A model generated the notes under the pieces. It was not told the DNA's origin and ran no database searches. It worked only from the letters and a program-made list of their open reading frames with translations. Source: Lunularia cruciata (lineage: Eukaryota; Streptophyta; Marchantiopsida; Lunulariales; Lunulariaceae). From it: 64,000 bases of DNA. Of this stretch, positions 10,700-19,799 are shown one piece after another. Made by a program: the position numbers and the translations under genes. The stretch is from NCBI GenBank assembly GCA_948567375.1, contig OX419761.1:28460501-28524500 (forward strand), written 5' to 3'. Position 1 is the stretch's first letter; every line of letters starts with the position of its first letter.

Positions 10700-11806
10700 A
10701 GGTACATTTACTGGTGATCTATATTTTCCAAAGTGATTTCCACCTCCTTTTTTTCAATGTGCTTCTCCATGTTGTTCAAAGATTGCTTGTATGAAGTCGA
10801 GGGCCTCTAGGGAAACGAGCACAAAAATTGGTAGATATGTGCCCAATACGGCCACAATTGTAACAACAGCATTGTTCTCCTTGAGTTCCTTCTCCTTGTG
10901 GGATTCCATCTCTTTGTTCTTCTACCCATCCACGCTCTCCTTGAAGCGGTCGTGCTCCTTAATCTTGAAATCTTGCCCAATTCCATTGGTATTGGTCCAC
11001 CCATGTGTGGCATTTCTGCCCAATAATGTTGAGGTGGAACTACTCTTTCACCTCAACCCAATGCTCTTGCTATGCTTTGTGCACAAGCAATGGCTTCAAA
11101 TATCATACGAGGATTTTGCACCATGACTTCTTGGCATATCTGCTCCTTCAAACCTTGTTTGAAATTGTTGAGAGCCTCTGCTGGACTCATGTTGGTTATT
11201 ATGACTTGTAGATCTAGAAATGCCTCCACATACTCTTGTACATTGTTCTTTTGTCTTAATTCCCTAGTCGGATTTGGGCCATCTGCACAAAATCCACGAT
11301 TGGAAATTCTTTAGCAATCCTTCGTGCATTTCTGTCCACGTGACCTCCCTTCTCTCTGCCAACATGGATTGTTCACAAGCATTGTACCATGTGAGGGCTT
11401 TATTGTTCAAGTACCCACATGCAAACACACCTGCAACATGCTTCGTGATCTCTATTGATAACAATCAAAAATATCAATTCATTCTTGAGATCCAATTTCC
11501 TACTACTCATATCATACGCTGCACCTTGTAAGGCTCAATGTTGCATATCTTCTTCATCCAGAGTAGCAATGTGGCTTCATTGTTGACAAGGTTTGTATGC
11601 ACGGGTGCCTCTCCAAGTACTTATGCCGCAAGTATTGGGTTTTGAGGCGGCTCTTCTTCTTGCATTGCTTGATCATTCTTGAGGATTTGCACTTGACTTT
11701 GTAATGTCTCTATGGTCATCTTAATCTCTTGAAATTCATTCAACATCCCTTGCATTCCTTGCACCATCTCTTGTAGTTGCGGATCCATAGTTCTTGCAAC
11801 ACTCAA
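10700..11806 (-). pseudogene. Gypsy A gag with CCHC zinc knuckle
   Basis: The start region at 11806-11621 reads MDPQLQEMVQGMQGMLNEFQ and is predicted to be helical/coiled coil. 11464-11264 holds the capsid-like block GYLNNKALTWYN, then WTEMHEGLLKNF. The zinc knuckle CYNCGRIGHISTNFC (C-x2-C-x4-H-x5-C, one residue longer than the usual last spacing) is at about 10863-10819. Stops and frameshifts separate the blocks. Confidence 0.72.
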
Positions 11807-12359
11807 TTGCTAATGTCTACTTCAATACAAAGTCAATATGATCACTCTAGAAGGTGCACGAACTATCAGAACTTCCATTGGAACCTCAGAAGCTATCACT
11901 TGTTGATAATACTCCCCACCAAAATTCCTAACCACAAAATCTCTAAACATCACTTTCAGTCTTACTACATAACAAATTTCTACTCAAGTGTTGAAAGGGA
12001 GAGGATTTGGGACATTCACATCCATAACATGATAATAGAATGTAGATTATCAAATCCCACTTTTTGTTGTAATCATTGGGTTTGGTGAGTTCATCACCTT
12101 GTCCATGAATTCTGCTCCAAAGTGATAAACTAGTGATACTCTCATTTGCTCACGCTAGATGTACATAACCTTGATGTGGAATAGATTCAAGAATAGAAAG
12201 CTAGGTGTGAGAAATTGTCCTCCCGGTGCATCCATCCATCCGCTCTCTAAAGTCCTTCCTAAGTCTAGCAATTACTCTATGTTCTCCACCTAATTACTCA
12301 ATTCAAGCAGTTCGTGTTCTTTGAAGAGGGGTGATCCACTCTCTTGGACTAAAACACTC

Positions 12360-12371
12360 GCTTTGATACCA
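12360..12371 (-). other. Gypsy A primer-binding site (initiator tRNA-Met)
   Basis: Minus strand TGGTATCAAAGC begins one base after the 5' LTR. It differs at one base from TGGTATCAGAGC, the plant initiator-tRNA-Met primer site commonly used by LTR retrotransposons. Confidence 0.8.
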
Positions 12372-12372
12372 T

Positions 12373-13098
12373 TGTAATACTTGGAGGACAAGAGAAGAGT
12401 GAAGACATAGATTTCACACTCAAATATCATATGCTCCAAAGGAGCACCTTCTCTTTATTATATAGACAAAGAGGATCTCTTCCAAGGAAGCTCCACCATA
12501 GGATTAGGCACACAAATACGTGACATGTCAGCTAGCTCCACCCTTGGATTACTTACTTGGATGGGTGACATGTCGGTCCTGGTCCTATCTGGTTGGTCAA
12601 ACAAGCTTGGATTGGAGGGAATCTTTTAGGGAATCTTCTTGTAGGAATCTCATAATCACGTGGGTGAGGTACTGTTAGAGCTCTTGACAAGACAAAGCAG
12701 TGGGGAGTGAACGCAAACCTTTCCTCTATTGGGGATGACTATGCATATTTTCAAGGCCTAATTCATCCATTTAGGCCTCCAAAATTGCCTTCAAAGATTT
12801 CAGGCATATTTTGATTCCTACTCTATTAGTAGAAGTCTGCTTTTGGTGATACTTCTTTCTGATATGTTTACTCCATCATGTGTAACATCCTTCCAGATGT
12901 TACCAAACCAATTCTCACATATGTCTAGCCATTGGTTCTAAGGTTTTCAAGTCTATTTCAGTTTCTGCCTTATTAGTATAAGTACTCTTTTGGTGATACT
13001 TCTATTTGATCTATTTTGACCATCATGTATAACATCATTCTAGATGTTACCAAACCAAGTTTCACATCTAGATCATATGGCTAGCTCTTGGTATTACA
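12373..13098 (-). repeat. Gypsy A 5' LTR
   Basis: 726 bp, TGTAATAC to GTATTACA, followed by the target duplication AGTAG at 13099-13103. It lies upstream of gag on the minus strand. Confidence 0.92.
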
Positions 13099-13103
13099 AG
13101 TAG

Positions 13104-14230
13104 CTACACTTGGAGGATGTGAGGTTATATCTTTAGGCATTAGGGCACTCTTAGATATCCATCTGGAGTGGGTCGTCCTAAAGGTAGATGTTAAGAATGC
13201 TTTTAATTGCATCTCACGGGCATCCATCTTTAGAGAACTTAGGGAGGTTGGTGGATCCTTGGCGAGTCTCATACCTTTTGTGCGGTCTTTTTTTGGCTCT
13301 CTTGCTTCCCTTTACTAGCAGCATGGTGGTTCACAGGAAGGAGTCATCGTTAGGGAGTCAACTGTTAGTACACGTCAAGGAGATCCTTTGGGGGGCCCTT
13401 ATTTGCCATGGCTCACTTTAGAGCTCTCTTATCTACTACTTTGGTCATGCCAAGTTATGTATTTCCCTCCTTGGCAGATGATACACACGTTGTAGGCCCT
13501 ATAGATCAGATTAGGCAGGCCTTTGACTACTTGACTACCAAGCTACATCTAGTGGGCTTGAGAGTCAAAGTGTCAAAGTGTAGGGCATGGTTCCCTTTAG
13601 GTATCCCTCACCGCCTTGAGCTTCCAAAGGGTGTACCACATCCGCATATGGACTTCATGTTCTTGGAGTGCAAGTAGGATCCGAGGATTTTATCACATGC
13701 TTCTTAGACGCTGCCCTTGCAAAGGATGTTCTCTATGTGGATGACCTTTTGTTACTAGGAGATCCGCATGTGGCATTTGGTATACTCTCTTCTAGTATTG
13801 CTTGTCAACCATCCTACCTCATCTGCACAATTCTATCCTCATCATCCTTCCTTTCACGTCTAAGAGCATTTGATAGGAGGATTATGGGAGTCTTTAGTGA
13901 TATTATTGGACCAAAGACTTTTGAGTGTGTGATAGGAGATTTAGCATGTAGACAAGTGGCTTTGGCAATCTCATGTGGTGGGGTTGGCTTGCTATCTATG
14001 GAGGAGATGACACCTATAGTGTTTTTGGGTAGTTGTGCTCTCTCGACACCCCTATTTTCCTCTCATTTTGTGGTTGTTGATAGGCCAATTTTGGAAACTT
14101 ATGTGACAGAGGTGGGGGGAGGATCCTTTTCTCTCCAAGTGTTATTGCAGCAGACAAGAGATAGTCTATCCCTACAAGCACGAGAGGATTTTCCATCTTT
14201 TGCTTCACTATTGTCAGATTGGACTAGAGG
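13104..14230 (+). pseudogene. LINE A reverse transcriptase domain
   Basis: Resumes the LINE frame after Gypsy A. Blocks are GGCEVISLGIRALLD, VVLKVDVKNAFNCISRASIF with the first catalytic Asp, VSTRQGDPLGG (the QGDP block typical of non-LTR RTs), AHFRALL, and VFPSLADDTHVVGP with the catalytic ADD at about 13474-13482. The thumb and connection follow (KVSKCRAWFPLGIP; LRAFDRRIMGVFSDIIGP; GGVGLLSMEE). The G run at about 13390 has one G too few compared with LINE B, shifting the frame right after QGDPLGG. There are other stops, for example at 13316. The last readable part continues into the knuckle/endonuclease. Confidence 0.88.
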
Positions 14231-15134
14231 TTTATAGTCTTCCTTGATGGAGCGACAATGTGAGCATACGCTACATTCTCTCTTAGTCGACTCGTCCATT
14301 CATCAGGCTACTAGAGCACGTCTTTGCTCTTGCTTTGGCAAGTATGCAGGCTCTTGGATCCTAGCTCAACCGTGCATTAGGGCATTTTGACTTGCACTAG
14401 TTACTTTCTCTATAGTGATGAGGTTTTGCCTAGGTTTGGTCCACCCATCTGCATCTTCATTACTCACTTGCAAATGTGGTTCTACACTAGATGCAACAGC
14501 GGTCGACATGACATGGTGTCCTTTTGGAGGACAAAGGATAGCTACCCATGATGCCATTAGGGACATAGTGTCTTCTATGGCACAAGAGAGTGGATACTTG
14601 GCTTGGATGGAGCGTTTGTATGCTTTGCAAATGACACATATCAGGGCAGACTTATACTTGGTTCAAGATGATCAGGTGACAGTAGTGGATGTTGTGGTTA
14701 CAGACCCTATGCAAGATACAATTTTGAAGGGAGTGATTACCCATCCTCTTGGATGGGTAATCACTACAACACCAGGTCGTAAGGTCTCCAAGTATAGTAA
14801 AATGCAGCAAGGTCACTTCTTTGTTCTTCTAGCCTTGGAGTTATATGGAGTGATGGACATGGCGTTTGATACATTTGTCAAGGAGTGCGCAAGAGCTTAT
14901 CATGTTAAGCACCAAGGGGAACCATTCTCACTCTCATCTTTTGTAGCATATTTTAGATACTATGTGTCCATTGCACTATAGAGGGCAGTGGCTGGTGCAA
15001 TCCATAAGAAAGCAATGACATTAGGTGATGTTTCTTTGGATGCTCCAGTTGTGTGTAGACCGTACGACTTGCATAGCTTGGATATCTTAGGTGCAGTAGG
15101 GCAGATTTCTCATATAGAGTCTATTGGAGCTTAG
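14231..15134 (+). pseudogene. LINE A CCHC knuckle and restriction-like endonuclease
   Basis: An intact 188-codon frame at 14415-14981 holds LTCKCGSTLD, then VDMTWCPFGGQRIATHDAIRD. This is the C-x-C...H-x3-C knuckle of RLE-type LINEs, except the His is Asp here (AVDMTWC); LINE B keeps His (AVHMTQC). The endonuclease follows: HIRADLYLVQDDQ, VDVVVTDP with the PD-D/E-type acidic residues, KVSKY with the catalytic Lys region, and FVLLALELYGVMD. In R2-group elements this nuclease nicks the target DNA before reverse transcription. After 14981 the frame continues beyond a TAG to about 15134 (AVAGAIHKKAMTLGDVSLD). Confidence 0.85.
14733..14764 (+). repeat. 14-bp perfect inverted repeat in the endonuclease coding region
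   Basis: GTGATTACCCATCC (14733-14746), loop TCTT, GGATGGGTAATCAC (14751-14764). It encodes GVITHP..GWVIT. The same stem is intact in LINE B at 16129-16160 with a different loop. Confidence 0.85.
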
Positions 15135-15221
15135 CCCCATTTTAGCTTTCTTTGTCTTTCCCTTGTACGGCTTGATGGGGTCTTCCCATCCTTTGTTTTT
15201 CCTACACGGTCACCTTTTTCC

Positions 15222-15222
<1 letters not shown>
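15135..15222 (+). other. LINE A 3' tail with GATGGG hairpin
   Basis: The conserved 3' end: TTAGCCCCATTTTAGC, then CTTGTACGGCTTGATGGGG, TCTTCCCATCC and a final CACGGTCACCTTTTTCCT. GATGGG and CCCATC can pair around the loop GTCTT. This tail is found alone at several other places in the window. In non-LTR elements the 3' end is the RT recognition site; that role is inferred. Confidence 0.8.
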
Positions 15223-15253
<31 letters not shown>

Positions 15254-15671
15254 AAGAGAAAGAGAGAATTCTTGCAATCACTCTGTCCTTTGAGTACCCA
15301 TGCATCACATACCATTCTAAACCTTACATGTAGATTTATGCATGCTTACCTCTTTGTGTAACTGATGGTATGATGATCTTGATTGGGTTACCATCATATA
15401 TGAGTTAATCCAGCCAAAAGTGGGAAGGGAACCGGGACATTCATATATGTATGAATAGTACAAAATGCAACAAAATATAGGTCTAGGATGGAACTGGGTT
15501 GGGTTGGGTTGGGTTGGGTTCGGTTGAGTTTTGGGTTGGGAGTCTCATAATCTTCATAAATTTATGAGACTGTTCTCGGAACAAGTGTAGAAAGATTGAA
15601 ATTAACCCATGCATACTTGCTTTCAGCAGCATTTAACACTAAAAGAGACTTTTGAAAGCAAATCTGGACAA
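15223..15671. other. Spacer between the LINE 3' ends: microsatellite, GGGTT repeat, hairpin
   Basis: Holds (TA)n(GA)n at 15223-15265; five GGGTT units at 15496-15520 followed by further GGTT-type units to 15540 (G-quadruplex capable); and AGTCTCATAA (15541-15550) paired with TTATGAGACT (15562-15571). No gene is visible. It may be the original host DNA between two LINE insertions. Confidence 0.6.
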
Positions 15672-15772
15672 AGGAAAAAGGCGACCATGTAGCAAAAACA
15701 AAGGATGGGAAGACCCCATCAAGCCGCACAAGGGAGAGACAAAAAAGGTAAAATGAGGCTAAGCTCTAATAG
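15672..15772 (-). other. LINE B 3' tail
   Basis: Minus strand TTAGCCTCATTTTACC, CTTGTGCGGCTTGATGGGG, TCTTCCCATCC, GGTCGCCTTTTTCCT. Same order and hairpin as in LINE A with several substitutions. Sequence beyond it shows no match with the LINE A flank, which fixes the 3' end. Confidence 0.8.
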
Positions 15773-16128
15773 AGTCTATATGAGAAATTTGCTCTACCGC
15801 ACCTAAGATATCTAAGCTATGCAAGTCATATGGTCTACACACAATTGGAACATCCAAAGAAACATCACCTAATGTCATTGCTCTTCTATAGATTGCACCA
15901 ACCACTGCCCTCTATAGAGCAATAGACACATGTTGTCTGAAATATGCTACAAAGTATGAGAGTGAGAGTGGTTCCCCTTGGTGCCTAACATGATAAGCTC
16001 TCGTGCACTCCTTGACAAATGTGTCAAACGTCATGTCCATCACTCCATATAACTCCAAGGCTAGAGGAACAAAGAGGTGACCTCGCTGCACATCCCTATA
16101 CTTGGAGACCTTACAACCTGGTGTTGTA

Positions 16129-16160
16129 GTGATTACCCATCCAGGGGGATGGGTAATCAC
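16129..16160 (-). repeat. Conserved 14-bp inverted repeat in the LINE B endonuclease
   Basis: GTGATTACCCATCC (16129-16142), loop AGGG, GGATGGGTAATCAC (16147-16160). Identical stem to LINE A 14733-14764 although the surrounding sequence has diverged. Confidence 0.85.
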
Positions 16161-16233
16161 TCCCTCCAAAATTATATCTTGTGTAGGATCCATAACCACA
16201 ACATCCACTACTATCACCTATTCATCTCAAACC

Positions 16234-16269
16234 AAGAATAAGTGTACCCGTTAGGGTACACTTATTCTT
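16234..16269. repeat. 16-bp perfect palindrome private to LINE B
   Basis: AAGAATAAGTGTACCC (16234-16249), loop GTTA, GGGTACACTTATTCTT (16254-16269). LINE A at the matching place (about 14635-14665) has ordinary coding sequence without the repeat, so one arm is a templated inverted copy of the other. Confidence 0.85.
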
Positions 16270-16643
16270 GTGTCATCTGCAAAGCATACAAATGCTCCCT
16301 CCAAGCCAAGTATCCACTCTCTCGTGCCATAGCAAACACTATGTCCCTAATGGCATCATGAGTAGTTATCTTCTATCCTCCAAAAGGACATTGTGTCATG
16401 TGGACCGCTGTTGCATCTAGTGTAGAACCACACTCACAAGAGAGTAATGAAGATGCAAATGGGTGGACCAAACCTAAGCAAAACCTCATTGCTATAGAGA
16501 AAATAATTGGTGCAAGTCAAAATGCATGGTCAAGCTAGGATTCAAGAGCCTACACACTTGCCAAAACAAGAGCAAAGATGTGCTCTAAGAGAGAATGTAG
16601 TGTATGCTCACACTATCACTCCATCAAGGAAAACTATAAACCT

Positions 16644-17770
16644 CTAGTCCAATCTGACAATAGTGAAGCAAAAGGTGGAAAATCCTCTCATGCACGTGGG
16701 GATATCTCTCACCTGCCATAGTAACATCTGGAGAGAAAAGGATACTCTCTCCACTTCTATCACATAAGTCTCCAAAACTGACCTATCAACAACCACAAAA
16801 TGAGAGGAAAGTAGGGGTACCAAGAGAGCCCAACTACCCAAAAACACTATAGGTGTTGTCTCCTCCATAGATAGCAAGCAAACCCCACCATATGAGATTG
16901 CCAAAGCCGTCTATCTACATGCCAAATCCCTTATCACACACTCAAATGTCATTGGTCCAATAATATCACCAAAGACTCCAATATTCCTCCTATCAAATGC
17001 TCTCAAACATGATAGGAAGGATGGTGAGGGGGGAACTATATGAATGAGGTAGGATGGTTGACGAGCAATACTAGAAGAGAGTATACCAAATGCCACCTAC
17101 AAATTTCCTAGTAATAGAAATTCATCCACATGGAGAACATCCTTTGCAAGGGCAGCATCTATTAAGCGTGTGACAAAATTCTCCGATCCTACTGGCACTC
17201 CAAGAACACAAAGTCCATCTATGGATGTGATACACCCCTCTAGAAGCTCAAGGTGGGGAGGGATACCTAAAGGGAACCATGCCCTACACTTTGACACCTT
17301 GACTTTCAAGCCTACTAGATGTAGCTCGGTAGTCAAGTAGTCAAAGGCATGCCTAATCTGATCTACAAGGCCTACAATGCGTGTATCATCTGCCAAGGAG
17401 TGAAATACACAACTTAGCATGGCCAAAATAGAAGATAGGAGAGCTCTAAAGTGAGCCATGGCAAATAATGGTCCCCCCAAAGCATCTCCCTAACATGTAC
17501 CAACAGTTGGCTCCAAAACGGTGACTCCCTCTTGTGAACTACCATGCTGGTAGTAAAGGGAAGTAGGAGAGCCATAAAAAGACCGCACAAAAGGTATGAG
17601 ACTTGCCAAGGATCCACCAACCTCCCTAAGCTCTCTAAAGATGGATGCATGTGAGATGCTACTAAAAGCATTCTCAACATCCACCTATAGGATGACCTAC
17701 TCCGGGTGGATATCTAGGAGTGCCCTAATGCCTAGAGATATAGCCTTACATCCTCCAGGTGTAGCTACTC
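16644..17770 (-). pseudogene. LINE B reverse transcriptase domain
   Basis: Minus strand frames read MDVENAFSSISHASIFRELR (17684 on), GTC-stop-GDALGG where the QGDP block was, AHFRALLSS, VFHSLADDTRIVGL with the catalytic ADD retained, KVSKCRAWFPLGIPPHLEL, LRAFDRRNIGVFGDIIGP, and GGVCLLSMEETTPIVFLGSW. Stops at the Q of QGDP, after LLLGNL and after DLACR are all TAG; LINE A has CAA or another sense codon there. Upstream, 17780-18427 is the decayed N-terminal domain matching 5140-5780 of LINE A. Confidence 0.85.
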
Positions 17771-18422
17771 CAAATTGATGTGGACTGACGTGCTATCAAA
17801 AGTGAGGATGATGCTAAAGGATAATGGTATGATTGACCAAATGCAAAAAGATCTCTCCAATAGCAATCGGTCTAATGCCTCCTATGTCCTACTCCATTGC
17901 AAGAAGTTGACTAGCACCTAACACCCAACTAACAGACATAGGAATGTCTCCCCTCACTATTGTTGTAGCCAGTTGAAACAACTTGGTAAAACCACTAGAA
18001 GGATCATCTGCTTGGAAGCAATCTCTAAGGTGCTCATAAACCATCCTTGACAAGCCTCTTGAGGAAAGGCAAGGGGTAGTTCACAATGCTTGTGCAAATA
18101 GCAACCTATCAAGACATAAAGGTTGCTCGGGCTGATAATCTAAGACCTCTCGTGGTAGTCCCTCTATTGCTATAAGATATAGTGAGCATAGGGACAAGAT
18201 AGTCTCATTAGTAGGACTTGCCATAGACAAAGGGTGTAGAGCTCGTGTTGCTCTACTAAACTCTCTTGCCTAACCTAACGTTCTACACTGTCGTAATCAA
18301 GTGGACTCAGTGGTATCCTGTGGCGATGCTTGTCTCCTAAATCGTGTAGCCCTAATAGATTCCTCTTGAAGGGCTGCCCAATCCTTTGCTTGGAATTGAC
18401 AAAATCTAGCAGCCACCTCTCT

Positions 18423-18427
18423 ATGTT
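18423..18427. repeat. Probable Gypsy B target duplication, left copy
   Basis: ATGTT on the plus strand at the left junction against ATGCC at 28348-28352. The two differ by two C-to-T changes. LINE A at 5130-5140 gives the uninterrupted sequence and supports the junction. Confidence 0.5.
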
Positions 18428-18436
18428 GTCGTGCCT

Positions 18437-18532
18437 ATATACATCACTACACAACATACATCGCTATCGACATCATACACTATAGAAGCACAACTCACAC
18501 ATAAGTCATACATAGACTCTAAAGTGCCACAA
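18437..18532 (-). repeat. ~95-bp repeat R', outer side of the left LTR
   Basis: Begins (plus) TATATACATCACTACACAAC and ends AAGTGCCACAAT. A second copy lies at 18999-19096 on the inner side of the same LTR. The right LTR has neither copy. Confidence 0.8.
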
Positions 18533-18987
18533 TAATCAGATTGTTTACCACTCCCAACTCAACTCAACTCAACTCAAATTAGTACTTGATCTATCACTCT
18601 ATAAACTGCCAACAATTGGGCACTGATTACAGTCAAGCCACACCCACTCCAGCATAGAGAATCCAAGTGACGCTCGTCGGCCTCTGTCCACCATAGCCAG
18701 GAACTCGAAGGCTCAACATCAGAGAAGTGAGCTCTCTAGAGCTACACTTTGAAAGTATACCCCCTGGACTCGATCTAGGTCTGAACCCTAACGGTCCTAC
18801 TGATGGCACACTTGATGGTGCAAACGGTGCAAAGTGACTATGGGCTCCACCGTGAAGTCAATACCCTAAACACAAAATCTGACCATCGGAAAGTAGTCTC
18901 TGAGGAATTGCTGAAATAACTCTAACTACTATCACTACAACTCTAGTGTCTGAGCAATCTAGATGCGACACTACAAATGGCGTGACA
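18533..18987 (-). repeat. Gypsy B 3' LTR core (L)
   Basis: 455 bp matching 27896-28347 throughout. On the minus strand it starts TGTCACGCC and runs to CAATCTGATTA. It contains (plus) four ACTCA units at 18556-18575. It is bracketed by the ~95-bp repeats R and R', which the right copy lacks. Confidence 0.85.
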
Positions 18988-18998
18988 ATTATCGTATG

Positions 18999-19096
18999 TA
19001 TATACATTGCTACACAACATACATCGCTGTCAATATCATACACCATAGAAGCACAACTCACACATAAGTCATACATAGAATCTAAAGTGCCACAAT
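18999..19096 (-). repeat. ~95-bp repeat R, inner side of the left LTR, next to a polypurine tract
   Basis: Same sequence as 18437-18532 with scattered changes. On the minus strand it starts TGTGGCAC directly after CTAGGGGGGCA (19097-19107), which looks like a polypurine tract. This suggests the true 3' LTR may begin here instead of at 18987. Confidence 0.65.
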
Positions 19097-19263
19097 TGCC
19101 CCCCTAGCTGGCGGTTAGATCCCTCTAACTCCAGATAGCCATCTACTCTAAGTATATGGTATACCCTATAATGGGCAAAGATCAAGAGGCCGGGTGCTAT
19201 GGAGCCCCATCGTTAGTCGCTTGTCTACAATCTATACCATATAAAGAATGAACTAGCTACAGG

Positions 19264-19488
19264 TCAAGTACATCTAGGACATAACGATTGTCCTTGAGGA
19301 ACCACCATGAGGGGAGGAGTCATACATGCCATATGCCATCTTCTCAAACCACTATCACACACTAACATAGTAGCAGCTCCACCAGAAGAGCCACATAACA
19401 TACACCTCAAGCGTGCACGTACAAGTGCCAAGCTTGGATCCATAGTACCATCAATGTTTGGGAGGTGGCATGGCGCACAATTGCACAT
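19264..19488 (-). pseudogene. Gypsy B C-terminal PHD finger
   Basis: Residues 29-73 of this frame read RCMLCGSSGG, TMLVCDSGLRRWHMAC, MTPPLMVVPQGQSLCPRC. This is the PHD pattern Cys4-His-Cys3 with the usual PPL..VP.G..LCP.C ending. Seven of eight zinc ligands are present (Cys29, Cys32, Cys44, His52, Cys55, Cys70, Cys73); the fourth Cys is Gly47. PHD fingers bind histone H3 tails, often by methylation state. Here the domain follows the integrase at the end of pol, the slot of the chromodomain in chromoviruses, so a role in choosing integration sites is inferred. It ends at a TGA before the 3' untranslated region. Confidence 0.82.
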
Positions 19489-19799
19489 ATGATCCTTCTA
19501 AACAACACCATCATGTCCTTCTAACACAAGGACTGCAGATGGCAAAACCTCATGCACTCTCAAGCTAGTGCGGCCCATCAAAACATCAAGTACCATCTGT
19601 GTTGTTTGCTATAGATATACATAGTCGCATGGATGAAATTGATGGATCAAGGGTCTATAACCTCCTCCTTCAATGGTAGCATAGCATAGCATAAAGTATC
19701 TCTATGATGAGCAATTGCCAAGTTCTCAAAGGCCATCGGCATCACTCTTTGAAAGATCTCTGCTTGCTAAGAACATGCGTTCATCCATACATTTGGGTC

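Larger units (their letters stand above)
5786..13098 (-). mobile_element. Gypsy A: Ty3/gypsy chromovirus, decayed, nested in LINE A
   Basis: A 7.3-kb LTR retrotransposon on the minus strand. LTRs are 12373-13098 (5') and 5786-6529 (3'), with TGTAATAC/GTATTACA ends and a perfect 5-bp target duplication, AGTAG. Order on the minus strand: gag, zinc knuckle, protease, reverse transcriptase, RNase H, integrase, GPY/F-like module, chromodomain. Integrase after RNase H and a C-terminal chromodomain place it among chromoviruses. The primer-binding site fits initiator tRNA-Met. Coding frames carry stops and active-site losses, and a solo LTR of the same family is inserted in the integrase, so it cannot move by itself. 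Confidence 0.92.
3871..15222 (+). mobile_element. LINE A: R2-like (RLE-type) non-LTR retrotransposon, split by Gypsy A
   Basis: The body is 3871-5785 plus 13104-15222, about 4.0 kb once Gypsy A is removed. The 5' end is a purine-rich leader starting GCGGGAGAGTGTGGAGACGG, shared with the inverted copy LINE B, so both ends are defined by comparing the two copies. Order: AT-rich 5' UTR, C2H2 zinc finger (duplicated here), N-terminal domain, reverse transcriptase with an ADD catalytic box, CxC...C knuckle, restriction-like endonuclease, and a 3' tail ending GGTCACCTTTTTCCT. There is no poly(A); a (TA)n(GA)n run follows. No target duplication was found. Several stops and at least one frameshift make it inactive. 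RLE-type LINEs are well known in animals (R2, NeSL, CRE) and uncommon in plants, where L1 and RTE types dominate. Confidence 0.85.
15912..16620 (-). pseudogene. LINE B CCHC knuckle and restriction-like endonuclease
   Basis: The knuckle near 16390-16440 reads CECGSTLDATAVHMTQC, keeping the His lost in LINE A. The C-terminal frame 16217-15912 reads VDVVVMDPTQD, GVITHPPGWVITTTPG, KVSKYRDVQRGHLFVPLAL, then ELYGVMD and AYHVRHQGEPLS. The segment with the RADL acidic motif is destroyed by an inverted duplication at 16234-16269. Confidence 0.82.

Noticed and set aside
15496-15540. GGGTT repeats as an interstitial telomere
   Set aside because: Plant telomeres are TTTAGGG. The unit here is five bases, short and imperfect, so it is treated as a simple repeat.
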